Assembly: GCF_018860545.1 (NCBI RefSeq)
Contig: NZ_JAHKPN010000046.1
Coordinates: 1 to 64,000 of the forward strand
Length of the DNA stretch: 64,000 bases
Direction: 5' to 3'
DNA from: Winogradskyella psychrotolerans
GTDB lineage: Bacteria; Bacteroidota; Bacteroidia; Flavobacteriales; Flavobacteriaceae
Below are positions 17,003-26,384 of the stretch, piece by piece. The position numbers and the translations under genes were made by a program. The notes under the pieces were generated by a model. The model was not told where the DNA came from and did no database searches. It worked only from the letters and a program-made list of their open reading frames with translations. The first letter of the stretch is position 1, and the number at the start of each line of letters is the position of its first letter.

Positions 17003-17016
17003 ATGATAAATATCAT
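17003..17016 (+). promoter_or_regulatory. Fnr-type operator of the hemN-usp unit
   Basis: Perfect inverted repeat ATGAT-AAAT-ATCAT. Its centre (17009.5) lies 36.5 bp before the last base of a -7 element TAATTTTG (17039-17046). That puts the site near -41.5 of the inferred start, the class II activator position. The ccoS and ccoI boxes have the same geometry. Confidence 0.75.
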
Positions 17017-17063
17017 AGTTTTTATTAGCGTGTACTTCTAATTTTGAGGATTAATAAATAGGT

Positions 17064-18428
17064 ATGAGTCAGTCGTTAATCCATAAATATAATGTTGCTG
17101 GACCTCGTTATACGAGTTATCCAACAGTCCCTTATTGGGATTTAGAATCCTTTTCTTTAGAAGGATGGAAAGCTTCATTACAACGTGCTTTTCAAGAAAG
17201 TAACGCAACGGAAGGCTTAAGCTTATACATACATTTACCGTTCTGCGAGAGCTTATGCACCTTTTGTGGATGTCATAAACGCATTACCAAACGTCACGAA
17301 GTAGAATCTCCCTATATAAAAGCGGTATTGAAAGAATGGAGTTTGTATCTGGAATTGTTAGGTTCTAAACCCGTAATTAAAGAATTACATTTAGGTGGTG
17401 GGACTCCAACATTTTTTTCACCAGAACACCTTAATTTATTAATATCAGGACTTTTAGAACATGCTGAATTGGCGGAAGGCTATGAGTTTAGTTTTGAAGG
17501 ACACCCCAACAATACCACAGAAGCCCATCTCACCACCTTATACGATTTGGGGTTTAGACGGGTGAGTTATGGAGTTCAGGATTATAATCTGAGTATCCAA
17601 AAAGCGATTAACCGCGTTCAGCCTTTTGAAAACGTAAAACGTGCTACTGATTTAGCACGTAAAATAGGCTATACGTCAGTTGGACATGACATAATTTTTG
17701 GTTTACCATTTCAGACCGAAACTGACGTTATTGAAACCATTACGAAAACGAAAGCCTTAATGCCAGATCGTATTGCATTTTATAGTTATGCGCATGTGCC
17801 ATGGATAAAAGGTAACGGACAACGCGGTTTTAGTGAAGCCGATTTGCCAACACCCGCCTCTAAGCGTCAACAATACGAAACAGGAAAACAGCATTTTGAA
17901 GCTGCAGGTTATGTTGAAATTGGTATGGATCATTTTGCCTTAAAAAGTGACTCGCTTTATAAAGCTATGGCACATAAAACCTTGCATCGTAATTTTATGG
18001 GGTATACCGCTTCTAAAACACAAGCTATGATTGGTTTGGGAGTGTCTTCCATTAGTGATAGTTGGTATGGCTTTGCACAGAATGTCAAATCGAATGAAGC
18101 GTATTATAAGTTATTAGATCAGGATATTATTCCAGTATTTAAAGGCCATATTTTAAACACCGAAGACCTAATCATTAGAAAACACATCCTTAACCTGATG
18201 TGTAATTTTGAAACGCAGTGGGAGGATGAAGCTTTAGTATTTAATGAATTACCAGAAGTACTTATAAAATTAAAAGAATTTGAATTGGATGGGTTACTAC
18301 AGTTCGAATCAAAAAAAGTAATTGTAACCGAAAACGGGAAAGCCTTTATTAGAAACATATGTATGGCTTTCGATTTGTTATTACAACGTACGAAACCTGA
18401 AACTCAGTTGTTTTCAATGACCATTTAA
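17064..18428 (+). CDS. hemN: Oxygen-independent coproporphyrinogen III dehydrogenase
   Basis: 454 residues, normal length for HemN. This radical SAM enzyme decarboxylates coproporphyrinogen III to protoporphyrinogen IX without oxygen, supplying haem under microaerobic or anoxic conditions. The cluster motif CESLCTFCGC holds the CxxxCxxC cysteines (61, 65, 68) and the extra Cys70 typical of true HemN. HLGGGTPTF and the N-terminal GPRYTSYP (which binds the substrate in E. coli HemN) are also present, so it is not a HemW paralogue. It begins 48 bp after an Fnr-type box and is followed 11 bp later by a universal stress protein gene, presumably co-transcribed. Confidence 0.95.
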   Translation: MSQSLIHKYNVAGPRYTSYPTVPYWDLESFSLEGWKASLQRAFQESNATEGLSLYIHLPFCESLCTFCGCHKRITKRHEVESPYIKAVLKEWSLYLELLGSKPVIKELHLGGGTPTFFSPEHLNLLISGLLEHAELAEGYEFSFEGHPNNTTEAHLTTLYDLGFRRVSYGVQDYNLSIQKAINRVQPFENVKRATDLARKIGYTSVGHDIIFGLPFQTETDVIETITKTKALMPDRIAFYSYAHVPWIKGNGQRGFSEADLPTPASKRQQYETGKQHFEAAGYVEIGMDHFALKSDSLYKAMAHKTLHRNFMGYTASKTQAMIGLGVSSISDSWYGFAQNVKSNEAYYKLLDQDIIPVFKGHILNTEDLIIRKHILNLMCNFETQWEDEALVFNELPEVLIKLKEFELDGLLQFESKKVIVTENGKAFIRNICMAFDLLLQRTKPETQLFSMTI

Positions 18429-18439
18429 TATTTAATCAA

Positions 18440-19273
18440 ATGAAAAAAATAATTGTACCCGTTGATTTTTCAGAATATTCAGAATTTGCGCTTGAAGCAG
18501 CTGCTAGTATAGCACATAAATTCGGGTCTGAACTTATTGTTTTACATATGTTAGAGTTGTCTAGTGCAATCATTTCATCTGGAAACGAAGGCTTACAAGA
18601 AGAGGCGATTTATTATTTAAAACTGGCTCAGAAAAAATTTGATGCTTTTTTAGATAAGCCTTATCTCAAAGGTCTCAAAGTGCATCCCATTGTAAAGCAA
18701 TTTAAAGTATGGAGCGAAGTCAATGAAGTTGCTACCGAAAATAATGCTCAACTTATCGTTATGGGCTCGCAAGGCTCAAGTGGTATCAAAGAAGTTTTAA
18801 TTGGGTCTAACACCCAAAAAGTAGTTCGGTATGCTGATGTACCTGTGTTGGTTATAAAACACAACCCGATTTTAATGGATTTTGAAAATGGAGTATTTGC
18901 TAGTGATTTTTCAGAAGAAGCTATCGCACCTTACTTAAAAGCAAAAGAGACGTTTGATTTTCTCGGTATCATTATGCATTTGGTTTATGTGAATTCACCA
19001 GATGGTAACTTCAGAAGTTCTTCGGAAATAGATCAACGGGTGTCTCAATTTTTGGAAAAAGCAGATGGTGACTTAACACAGTTAGATGCTATTAATGTGG
19101 TGTCAGATTACTCTATAGAAAAGGGCATTCTCAATTTTGCGAATGTCATTGGTGCCGATCTTATTGCGGTAGCTACTCATGGTAGAAAAGGCTTATCGCA
19201 TTTCTTTGAAGGCAGTGTTTCAGAAGATATTGCTAATCATTCCACCTTACCGGTGATGACGTTTAAAATATAG
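18440..19273 (+). CDS. Tandem universal stress protein
   Basis: 277 residues made of two UspA domains (about 1-142 and 150-277). Both keep the ATP-binding signature: GSQGSSGIKEVLIGSNTQ in the first and THGRKGLSHFFEGSVSE in the second. The start IIVPVDFSEYSEFALEAA is typical. It is probably a cytoplasmic ATP-binding stress protein. It sits 11 bp after hemN and so falls under the Fnr-type box, matching the habit of usp genes to lie in oxygen-limitation regulons. A strong terminator follows. Confidence 0.92.
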   Translation: MKKIIVPVDFSEYSEFALEAAASIAHKFGSELIVLHMLELSSAIISSGNEGLQEEAIYYLKLAQKKFDAFLDKPYLKGLKVHPIVKQFKVWSEVNEVATENNAQLIVMGSQGSSGIKEVLIGSNTQKVVRYADVPVLVIKHNPILMDFENGVFASDFSEEAIAPYLKAKETFDFLGIIMHLVYVNSPDGNFRSSSEIDQRVSQFLEKADGDLTQLDAINVVSDYSIEKGILNFANVIGADLIAVATHGRKGLSHFFEGSVSEDIANHSTLPVMTFKI

Positions 19274-19312
19274 ATGTCGATATTATTAGTTAGTGTTTTA
19301 ATGTCGTCTATT

Positions 19313-19350
19313 AAAACGTCAAAGATTTTTTTCTTTGGCGTTTTTTTTTT
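19313..19350 (+). terminator. Terminator of the hemN-usp unit
   Basis: AACGTCAAAGA / TCTTTGGCGTT stem (19315-19325 and 19332-19342, one T-G wobble) with a six-base T loop and a run of ten T residues. The T run touches the stop codon of the convergent gene. Confidence 0.85.
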
Positions 19351-19913
19351 TAGAAACGATACCCAATTCGTAAATGAAGGTTTAAAGCAAGGCCATCGTA
19401 ATCATTAAGATAGACGTTCTTTTCTTTAAAATAACGAATGTATCCTATGCCTATACCTGTTTCATAGGTGAAATGTTGACCAACATGACGTCTAATTCCC
19501 CAAGTTGGAATAATAGAAATATCACTAATGAAATTCAAATTATCAGCAATAGAATTGATGACAATATCTGGATGGTAGGTGGTTTTAATGGAAACAAAAT
19601 TACCACTATTACCATCTATGCGTCTCGATTTTGATACTCTTTTGTTGAGGTTGTAATACCAACGTGGTTCAAGCGTAAGGGCAGGGACCAAAATAAAACC
19701 TCTACTGCCCACAAAACTGTTGCTGTAGATGCCGGCATCTAAGCCTAATTCACTCCGTAAGGCTATAGAATTTGAAAGTTTAGATTCATAATGTCCCCAA
19801 GCTCCTAAGAAGCCAGCCTGTATGCCATAGGTAGATTGTTCTACACTTGCATCTTGTGCATTTGCTGTTACAATTGATAAACTGAAAAGGAATAGGACTA
19901 GAAAAGATCTCAT
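19350..19913 (-). CDS. Small outer-membrane beta-barrel protein
   Basis: 187 residues with a signal peptide (LFLFSLSIVTANA-Q). The mature part alternates hydrophobic and polar residues with many aromatic and Gly positions (YGIQAGFLGAWGHYES, TLEPRWYYNL, TYETGIGIGYIRYF) and ends LHLRIGYRF. A terminal Phe is the usual recognition signal for the BAM machinery. An eight-stranded barrel is likely. Function is unknown. It lies downstream of the safE-like gene on the same strand but 80 bp away, so operon membership is uncertain. Confidence 0.7.
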   Translation of the reverse strand: MRSFLVLFLFSLSIVTANAQDASVEQSTYGIQAGFLGAWGHYESKLSNSIALRSELGLDAGIYSNSFVGSRGFILVPALTLEPRWYYNLNKRVSKSRRIDGNSGNFVSIKTTYHPDIVINSIADNLNFISDISIIPTWGIRRHVGQHFTYETGIGIGYIRYFKEKNVYLNDYDGLALNLHLRIGYRF

Positions 19914-19994
19914 GATTGTGATTGATTTATACGTGTGATTGCTCCAAGTGAATATATCAATAATTAGACCAATTTGTAAGAAATGATTGATAAT

Positions 19995-20696
19995 TTAATG
20001 ACACTCAATAGCACTAGAAGCCATTTCTACCATTGGAGCAGGAGAGAGGTAAGGAATACCTAAACCGAGGCCACGCAGTATAAATAGTAAACCTATTACA
20101 ACAACAAATACAGGAATTGCTTTTTGAATACGTTGTTTAATAGTGCTGTTTAAAAATTTACCTAAATAAATGGCTGTGGTCATTAACGGAATCGTGCCAA
20201 TACCGAACAGCACAATGTACAAACTACCTTCTATTAAGCTACCTGTTGCGATGGCTCCAAAAACCGCCATATAGACTAAGCCACAGGGCAGAAATCCGTT
20301 AAGAAAACCAATGGTTAAAAAGGTGTCTGCTGTTTTCTTTTTTAAGGCTTTACCCAAAGAGGACTTTACTTTAGAAATAGCCTTGTATAAGGGTTTGGTG
20401 AGATTGTATTTTCCTATGACATTTTGGGGTAAAAGCACAATTACAATCATTAAAATTCCAATAATTATAGAGAGTTGCTGCTGAATTCCAAAAAGAGAAA
20501 AACTTTTACCGACCAGTCCAAAAACCAATCCAATGATACTATAAGCCAATAGCCTACCAAAATGGTAGATACCGATTTGACTTACTTTTTTAAATGAGTT
20601 AGACCGATCTACTGGCAACATAAAAGCAATAGGACCACACATGCCAACACAGTGCAGACTTCCTAGTAAGCCTAGTATAAGAGCCGATACTAACAT
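19995..20696 (-). CDS. SafE/TauE-like membrane protein of cbb3 oxidase biogenesis
   Basis: 233 residues, six or more hydrophobic helices and the motif HCVGMCGPIAFMLP at the start, with NGFLPCGLVYMA near the middle; both carry Cys residues in the membrane. This is the cytochrome biogenesis branch of the sulfite-exporter family, often called CcoS-cluster SafE or CycZ-like, and is thought to act in copper or electron delivery for cbb3 oxidase. Its start directly abuts the fixH stop codon, and the whole ccoG-fixH-safE order is conserved in flavobacteria. The molecular function is not established. Confidence 0.82.
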   Translation of the reverse strand: MLVSALILGLLGSLHCVGMCGPIAFMLPVDRSNSFKKVSQIGIYHFGRLLAYSIIGLVFGLVGKSFSLFGIQQQLSIIIGILMIVIVLLPQNVIGKYNLTKPLYKAISKVKSSLGKALKKKTADTFLTIGFLNGFLPCGLVYMAVFGAIATGSLIEGSLYIVLFGIGTIPLMTTAIYLGKFLNSTIKQRIQKAIPVFVVVIGLLFILRGLGLGIPYLSPAPMVEMASSAIECH

Positions 20697-21143
20697 TTAA
20701 TAAGTGATTTCTTCTTTAAAGAGATAAGAATTTGTGTTATATTTCCAGTCTACTTTAATGTTCCAGCGACCATCCAACAAACGCTTGTCAGGTATGAGCA
20801 AATTGTGGTTAGACAATGAAATCGGTGTTTCAAAATCTAATTGTTTGTTAGATGGTCTGTATAGGAACACTTTACCTGTTATATTTTTAATATCTAAATC
20901 TTCTGGAAATGTAATGATGACGCCATCATTAGTTTTTTTCAATGAGACGTTCGTTTTTAAATGGTTTGCATTTTCTTCATGATCAATATCAGCTTGAAAT
21001 TGAAGCTCTTGTCCATAATAATCGTCTATGACTAAATCGTGATCATATTTCTTATCTGTACTCATACTGATTACAAAGTACATGATGAATGAAATGAAGC
21101 ATACAAATGCAATAACGATTGCTGTTCCCCAATTTATTTTCAT
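20697..21143 (-). CDS. ccoH: FixH family protein (CcoH)
   Basis: 148 residues with a single N-terminal transmembrane helix (WGTAIVIAFVCFISFIMYFVI) and a periplasmic beta domain containing YYGQELQFQADID, the typical DYY.K...Y.. stretch of FixH. CcoH is an assembly factor for cbb3 oxidase that contacts CcoN and CcoP. The gene follows ccoG by 187 bp, a gap occupied by short repeats, and touches the safE-like gene. It is expected to be in the same Fnr-controlled transcript. Confidence 0.88.
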   Translation of the reverse strand: MKINWGTAIVIAFVCFISFIMYFVISMSTDKKYDHDLVIDDYYGQELQFQADIDHEENANHLKTNVSLKKTNDGVIITFPEDLDIKNITGKVFLYRPSNKQLDFETPISLSNHNLLIPDKRLLDGRWNIKVDWKYNTNSYLFKEEITY

Positions 21144-21231
21144 AATTCATTTATTTTTTATCCTGAATAGCATTCAGGGTTTTATCGCGTTCTGGACTGC
21201 TTTTTTTAACAGTGTAAGCATTTGTCTCTTA

Positions 21232-21327
21232 AAGACCTGCTAGGACTAACTATAATACCTGCAAGGTTTTTAAAACCTGCTAGGTCTAACTATAATACCT
21301 GCAAGGTTTTTGAAACCTGCTAGGTCT
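21232..21327. repeat. Short 40-bp tandem repeats
   Basis: ACCTGCTAGG(A/T)CTAAC followed by TATAATACCTGCAAGG and T/A filler, repeated with a 40-bp period (ACCTGC at 21235, 21275, 21315), about 2.4 copies. Each unit contains ACCTGC.AGGT, which is itself near-palindromic, so hairpins can form. Repeats built on AACCTGC(T/A)AGGT are scattered through many flavobacterial genomes. They lie between ccoG and fixH. Confidence 0.8.
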
Positions 21328-21330
21328 CGA

Positions 21331-22755
21331 TTAATTAAAACTACGAGGTCCTAAGAACGTTACAGAGGTGGTTTCAATAATTTCACCATTACTATAAAGA
21401 TCTATCATCACCTCATTTTTATCACCAGACAAATCACCTTGTTTCAATTCTATAAATAAAGTACCTTCTGCGATACCTTGAGCATCTACATTAAATGTTT
21501 CTGTAGTAGATACTACGTTTATGTTTCCATCCCAACCTCTGAGTTTAAAGGTGATATCATCAATTTCTTGAGAGGTTTTATTAACTAATTTAAAGGTGTA
21601 AACATTACTAATAATACCGTTGTCTTTATGTTCATATAATTGACCAGGTAATCGTAATATTCTGGCTTCAACATCACTACGTAGTAATAACATACCAGCT
21701 AAAATTCCAATTAAAATGGTGAGGACGGCCATGTAACCCTTCATACGAGCCGTTATTTTAAAAGGCTCTTTTTTCTCAATCTCATCTTCACTAGCAAAAC
21801 GAATTAAGCCTTTTGGAAGATTAATACTTTCCATAATATGGTCGCATTCATCAATACATGCGGTACAGTTTACACATTCTAATTGTGTACCATTTCTGAT
21901 GTCTATACCCGTAGGACAAACATTAACACATTGAGAACAATCAATACAATCCCCATAACCAAGCGCTTCACGATCTTCCTTTTTTCTAAATTTCTTTCTA
22001 CCATTTTCAGCTTCACCGCGTTTATAGTCATACGCCACAACGATAGATTTGTTATCTAAAAGCACTCCTTGTAAACGACCATAAGGACAGGCTATAATAC
22101 AAACTTGCTCTCTAAACCAAGCAAATACAAAATAAAATACGGCTGTAAATATAAGCAGCGGAATAAGTGTGCTTGTATGCTCCAACGGGCCTTCAGTAAT
22201 GTATTTTATAAGTTTGTCTCCACCTATTAAATAGGCTAAGAATACATTAGCGATTATGAATGAAATTACTAGAAAGATAAACCATTTAAGTAAACACTTT
22301 CTTATCTTTTCAGCATCCCATTTTTGGCGTGCTAAACGCATTTGTTTGTTTCGGTCGCCATCAATCCAGTACTCAATACGTCTAAACACCATTTCTAAAA
22401 AAATGGTCTGTGGACAAATCCACCCGCAAAACACACGTCCAAAACCAACTGTAAATAGCGTTATAAAAATAACACCAATCAGCATGGATATGACAAAGAG
22501 ATAGAAGTCTTGTGGCCAAAACGGAAAGCCGAATATATTAAATCGTCGTTCTAATATATTAAACAGTAGAAACTGATTACCATTAATTTTCAGGAATGGA
22601 GCAACTAGCAAAAATGCTAATAAGACATAGCTTACTATTTTACGCTTTTCATATAATGGTCCAGAAGGTTTTTTAGGAAATACCCACTTGCGTTTACCTT
22701 CTTCATCAATTGTACCAATTGAGTCTCTAAAAACTTCATTTTCTGGCGTTTCCAT
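21331..22755 (-). CDS. ccoG: cbb3 oxidase accessory ferredoxin, CcoG/RdxA/FixG
   Basis: 474 residues. Five or so transmembrane helices lie in the first 215 residues, with the VFCGWICPQT and CIIACPYGRLQG Cys motifs of the NapH/CcoG family. Two 4Fe-4S motifs follow: Cys270, 273, 276, 280 and Cys294, 297, 300, 304. The C-terminal periplasmic part (about 355-474) is the immunoglobulin-like IG_FixG domain. CcoG is a copper-reducing assembly factor that lets Cu(I) reach the CcoN active site. The gene follows ccoP by 16 bp and is part of the oxidase operon. Confidence 0.95.
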   Translation of the reverse strand: METPENEVFRDSIGTIDEEGKRKWVFPKKPSGPLYEKRKIVSYVLLAFLLVAPFLKINGNQFLLFNILERRFNIFGFPFWPQDFYLFVISMLIGVIFITLFTVGFGRVFCGWICPQTIFLEMVFRRIEYWIDGDRNKQMRLARQKWDAEKIRKCLLKWFIFLVISFIIANVFLAYLIGGDKLIKYITEGPLEHTSTLIPLLIFTAVFYFVFAWFREQVCIIACPYGRLQGVLLDNKSIVVAYDYKRGEAENGRKKFRKKEDREALGYGDCIDCSQCVNVCPTGIDIRNGTQLECVNCTACIDECDHIMESINLPKGLIRFASEDEIEKKEPFKITARMKGYMAVLTILIGILAGMLLLRSDVEARILRLPGQLYEHKDNGIISNVYTFKLVNKTSQEIDDITFKLRGWDGNINVVSTTETFNVDAQGIAEGTLFIELKQGDLSGDKNEVMIDLYSNGEIIETTSVTFLGPRSFN

Positions 22756-22771
22756 TATTTGTAACTTCTAA

Positions 22772-23755
22772 TTAATTATTAGATACTACGGTTTCAGCAG
22801 TTTCAGTTGTTTCTTCTATAGAATCTTCAGTGTTTTTTTCAGTAGATTCTGTATCTGTATTTTCAGTGCTTTCAGCATTTTCGTCTACCCAAATATCACC
22901 TTCCGCATCTTTTGGATTTGCAGGTGTTGTACCTTGAAACTGTAACACATAACTTGCTACTTGAGCCATTTCAAGAGGTTTTAAACTTTGTTTCCATGCA
23001 ATCATTCCTTTTCCTGATCGTCCACCTTCGGAAACCGTTTTAAACACGTTTTTAATACCTCCACCTAAAATCCAGTGGTCATCGGTAAGGTTTGGTCCAA
23101 TTCCACCACCTCCATCTACCATATGGCAGGCTACACAGTTGGCTTCAAAAATCTTTTGACCAGCCTTTAAATCGGCAGTTTCAGTTAACAATTCCACAGT
23201 ATTAATGTCTACTAAACCTTTAGCGGTTTTCTTATATTCTTCAATAGCTTTGTTGGCTTCTGCGTATTCTATTTCATATTCTGTAAACTGATCATCAGCA
23301 TCTAAAACATGATAACGTACCATATAAATTACCGCGAAAACTATGGAGATATAGAAAGAGTAAACCCACCATGGCGGTAAATTATTATCTAATTCTCTAA
23401 TACCATCGTAATTATGATCTAGAATGATTTCACCTTCTTCTTCAATAGGTTTTTGTTTTCCTACTAATTTTGAATAAAGAGCCTTAACTTTCGTGAATTG
23501 TGGCGCTTTAGTTCGCGATGCTATGTAGCGTTTCTTTCCTTCTTCATCTAAACTTTGAAAAAGAATATTATCTAAAGAATTAACAATACCTTCAATAGCT
23601 ATAAGCACTAATAGTACTAATAGTAAAAAGAGTAAGATAATAGGTTGCTCAATAAACGCAGGCTGATCTCCTGAGTCTACAAAGTATTCTACAAGTCCAG
23701 CAATAGCAAAAAAGATTACAGGAACTCTAATGTATGATGGGATTAAATGTCTCAT
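22772..23755 (-). CDS. ccoP: cbb3 cytochrome c oxidase subunit III (single haem c)
   Basis: 327 residues. Two N-terminal transmembrane helices are followed by the CcoP N-terminal motif (YDGIRELDNNLPPWWVYSFY), another membrane segment and one cytochrome c domain: CVACH at 207-211 with a likely axial Met251 in GKGMIAW. Proteobacterial CcoP has two haems; only one CxxCH is present here, as in other Bacteroidota. The last 45 residues are an acidic Thr/Glu-rich tail of low complexity. The subunit passes electrons from cytochrome c to CcoO/CcoN. Its start overlaps the ccoQ stop by 4 bp. Confidence 0.94.
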   Translation of the reverse strand: MRHLIPSYIRVPVIFFAIAGLVEYFVDSGDQPAFIEQPIILLFLLLVLLVLIAIEGIVNSLDNILFQSLDEEGKKRYIASRTKAPQFTKVKALYSKLVGKQKPIEEEGEIILDHNYDGIRELDNNLPPWWVYSFYISIVFAVIYMVRYHVLDADDQFTEYEIEYAEANKAIEEYKKTAKGLVDINTVELLTETADLKAGQKIFEANCVACHMVDGGGGIGPNLTDDHWILGGGIKNVFKTVSEGGRSGKGMIAWKQSLKPLEMAQVASYVLQFQGTTPANPKDAEGDIWVDENAESTENTDTESTEKNTEDSIEETTETAETVVSNN

Positions 23756-23937
23756 ATGTCGGTATCGTTTTGGTTGTCTAATGGTAAATTACTAACTGTG
23801 GTTATATAATCTTTCTTAGCTGTGATTACCCAATAGAATAACACGACAAAGAAAATAAAGAAAATAAGAAGTGATATCATAGGATATATTTCTATACCTG
23901 TAATACTTTCCAAATGACCTTTTATAAATTTGAACAT
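23752..23937 (-). CDS. ccoQ: cbb3 oxidase subunit IV
   Basis: 61 residues with one transmembrane helix (ISLLIFFIFFVVLFYWVI) followed by a short polar tail, the size and shape of CcoQ, which stabilises the oxidase complex. Identification rests mainly on position: six bases after ccoNO and overlapping ccoP by 4 bp. Confidence 0.85.
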   Translation of the reverse strand: MFKFIKGHLESITGIEIYPMISLLIFFIFFVVLFYWVITAKKDYITTVSNLPLDNQNDTDI

Positions 23938-23943
23938 AATAAA

Positions 23944-26142
23944 TTAGTTTTGAGCGGTTTCGTCTAAAATATCTTTTACTTTAATATCGGTGCCTAGTCG
24001 CTGTAAATAAGCAATTAAGGCTACGATTTCTCTATTTCGCATTTCTACGAAATCAGCACCTGAGGCCGCTTTATCAGCTTCATAAGAGGCTACAAAATCT
24101 GGGTCGTTATAAAGGCTTTTCTCGATTTGAGTACCTTGCTCTAACATATGCACTTGTGCATTAGCAATATCTTCTTCTGTATAAGGGACACCTAATGACA
24201 CCATAGTTTCCATTTTCATTTCGGTAGAGGATTTATCCAATTCATCTTTAACTAACCATTGGTATGCTGGCATAATAGATCCTGTAGATGTACTCTGTGG
24301 GTCATACATGTGGTTAAAGTGCCAGTTGTCAGAATACTTGCCCCCAACGCGATGTAAATCTGGTCCAGTACGTTTACTTCCCCAAAGGAATGGGTGATCG
24401 TAAACAAATTCTCCTGCTTTAGAGTATTCACCATAACGTTCTACTTCCGATCTAAATGGACGAACCATTTGTGAGTGACAGCCCACACAACCTTCTCTAA
24501 TATAAAGGTCTCTACCTTCCAGTTCTAATGGTGTGTAAGGTTTAACGGTACTGATGGTTGGTATATTAGATTTTACAACTATGGTTGGTATAATCTGCAC
24601 AATACCACCAATTAAAATCGCAATCGTAGCATAAATAGTTAATTGAATTGGTTTACGCTCTAACCATGTATGCCAACCTTCTCCTGCAACTCTGTTTTTA
24701 GAAACACGTTTTAATGCAGGGGCTTCAGCCAATTCATCTGTAACTCCATGTTTAGAGCTAACAACGGTTAAAATGACATTCACCACTAATATAATCATAC
24801 CCGTCAGATATAAGGTACCTCCAATGGCACGCATCCAATACATTGGCATAATTTCAGTTACAGTTTCTAAAAAGTTACCATAAACTAAAGTACCATCTGG
24901 ATTAAATTGTTTCCACATACTTGCCTGTGCAAAACCAGCAACGTAGAGCGGTAATGCGTATAACATAATACCTAACGTTCCAATCCAAAAGTGAACATTT
25001 GCTAAGCCTACTGAAAACAGTTTAGTTTTAAATAACCTAGGGATTAACCAATAAATCATACCAAAGGCTAGGAAACCATTCCAAGCTAAAGCACCAACGT
25101 GTACATGAGCGATAATCCAATCGGTAAAGTGCGCAATAGCGTTTACATTTTTAAGGGATAACATTGGCCCTTCAAAGGTTGCCATACCATAACCTGTAAT
25201 CGCAACAACCATGAATTTTAAAACTGGGTCTGTACGCACTTTATCCCAAGCACCACGTAAGGTTAATAATCCGTTGATCATCCCACCCCAAGATGGCATT
25301 AATAACATGATTGAGAATGCCACACCTAAATGCTGTGCCCATTCTGGTAAAGCAGTATATAATAAGTGGTGTGGTCCTGCCCAAATGTATATGAAGATTA
25401 ACGACCAAAAGTGAACGATAGATAATCGATATGAATACACAGGTCGGTTCGCTGCTTTAGGAACAAAATAATACATTAACCCTAAGAATGGTGTGGTTAA
25501 GAAAAAGGCAACGGCATTATGTCCGTACCACCATTGTACTAAGGCATCTTGAACACCAGCGTAAACTGAATAACTCTTCATGCCAGTGAAACTTACCGGA
25601 AGTGCTAAACTATTAAATATATGAAGTACTGCGACCGTTACAAAGGTTGCTAAGTAAAACCATAAGGCCACATATAAGTGACGTTGACGACGCTTAATCA
25701 TGGTACCAATAAGGTTAATACCAAAAGCGACCCAAATTAAAGCAATAGCAATATCTATTGGCCATTCTAGTTCTGCATATTCTTTAGACGTAGAATAACC
25801 TAAAGGTAATGTGATTGCTGCAGCAACAATAATAAGTTGCCAACCCCAGAAATTTAAGTTACTTAAAAAATCGCTAAACATTCTTGCTTTTAGGAGGCGT
25901 TGCGTAGAGTAGTAGACACCTGCAAAGATGGCATTACCCACAAATGCAAAAATCACCGCATTGGTATGTAAAGGTCGTAATCGACCAAAACTCAACCAAG
26001 AGACACCATCGGTCATGTTTGGGAATAAAAACATAAAGGCTAATATAAGCCCTACAAGCATCCCAACAACTCCCCAAAGAATGGTAGCATAAAGGAATTT
26101 TTTAACGATTTTATTATCGTAATAGAATTGTTGCATTTCCAT
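23944..26142 (-). CDS. ccoNO: Fused cbb3 oxidase subunits I and II
   Basis: 732 residues. Residues about 1-480 are the 12-helix CcoN subunit (haem b, haem b3 and CuB; the His-rich segments PHHLLYTALPEWAQHLG and DWIIAHVHVGALAWNG are visible). After another membrane helix (LTIYATIAILIGGIVQIIP) comes a CcoO domain with haem c motif CVGCH at 552-556 and axial Met624 in SIMPAY. The fusion of CcoN with CcoO is characteristic of Bacteroidota. It is the catalytic core of a high-affinity terminal oxidase for low oxygen. The gene starts 11 bp after ccoS. Confidence 0.96.
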   Translation of the reverse strand: MEMQQFYYDNKIVKKFLYATILWGVVGMLVGLILAFMFLFPNMTDGVSWLSFGRLRPLHTNAVIFAFVGNAIFAGVYYSTQRLLKARMFSDFLSNLNFWGWQLIIVAAAITLPLGYSTSKEYAELEWPIDIAIALIWVAFGINLIGTMIKRRQRHLYVALWFYLATFVTVAVLHIFNSLALPVSFTGMKSYSVYAGVQDALVQWWYGHNAVAFFLTTPFLGLMYYFVPKAANRPVYSYRLSIVHFWSLIFIYIWAGPHHLLYTALPEWAQHLGVAFSIMLLMPSWGGMINGLLTLRGAWDKVRTDPVLKFMVVAITGYGMATFEGPMLSLKNVNAIAHFTDWIIAHVHVGALAWNGFLAFGMIYWLIPRLFKTKLFSVGLANVHFWIGTLGIMLYALPLYVAGFAQASMWKQFNPDGTLVYGNFLETVTEIMPMYWMRAIGGTLYLTGMIILVVNVILTVVSSKHGVTDELAEAPALKRVSKNRVAGEGWHTWLERKPIQLTIYATIAILIGGIVQIIPTIVVKSNIPTISTVKPYTPLELEGRDLYIREGCVGCHSQMVRPFRSEVERYGEYSKAGEFVYDHPFLWGSKRTGPDLHRVGGKYSDNWHFNHMYDPQSTSTGSIMPAYQWLVKDELDKSSTEMKMETMVSLGVPYTEEDIANAQVHMLEQGTQIEKSLYNDPDFVASYEADKAASGADFVEMRNREIVALIAYLQRLGTDIKVKDILDETAQN

Positions 26143-26153
26143 ATTTAATATAA

Positions 26154-26339
26154 TTAGTCAGTTTTAGTTTGTTTAGATGTAGTGGTGGGTTCTTTTACCA
26201 GTTCGTCTTCAAAAAGCATGCGTACTGATGGAGTATAATCGTCATCATATTGTCCAGACTTCACTGCCATTATAAAAATGACAAAGAAAGCCACGCCAAT
26301 AACGACGCTAACCGTTAATAAAACATAAATAACACTCAT
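26154..26339 (-). CDS. ccoS: cbb3 oxidase maturation protein CcoS
   Basis: 61 residues, one transmembrane helix (LTVSVVIGVAFFVIFIMAV) followed by KSGQYDDDYTPSVRMLFEDE, which is the diagnostic QYDD..(S/T)P...RML.DD motif of CcoS. It is needed to insert cofactors into cbb3 oxidase. It is the first gene of the oxidase transcript, with an Fnr-type box and -7 element immediately upstream. Confidence 0.93.
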   Translation of the reverse strand: MSVIYVLLTVSVVIGVAFFVIFIMAVKSGQYDDDYTPSVRMLFEDELVKEPTTTSKQTKTD

Positions 26340-26358
26340 ACCTACTGAAGTTATGCCC

Positions 26359-26366
26359 CAAAAGTA
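26359..26366 (-). promoter_or_regulatory. -7 promoter element of the cco operon
   Basis: TACTTTTG on the minus strand, matching the Bacteroidota TAnnTTTG consensus, about 20 bp upstream of the ccoS start codon. Confidence 0.6.
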
Positions 26367-26384
26367 CTATTGAGACGGTTTTGA

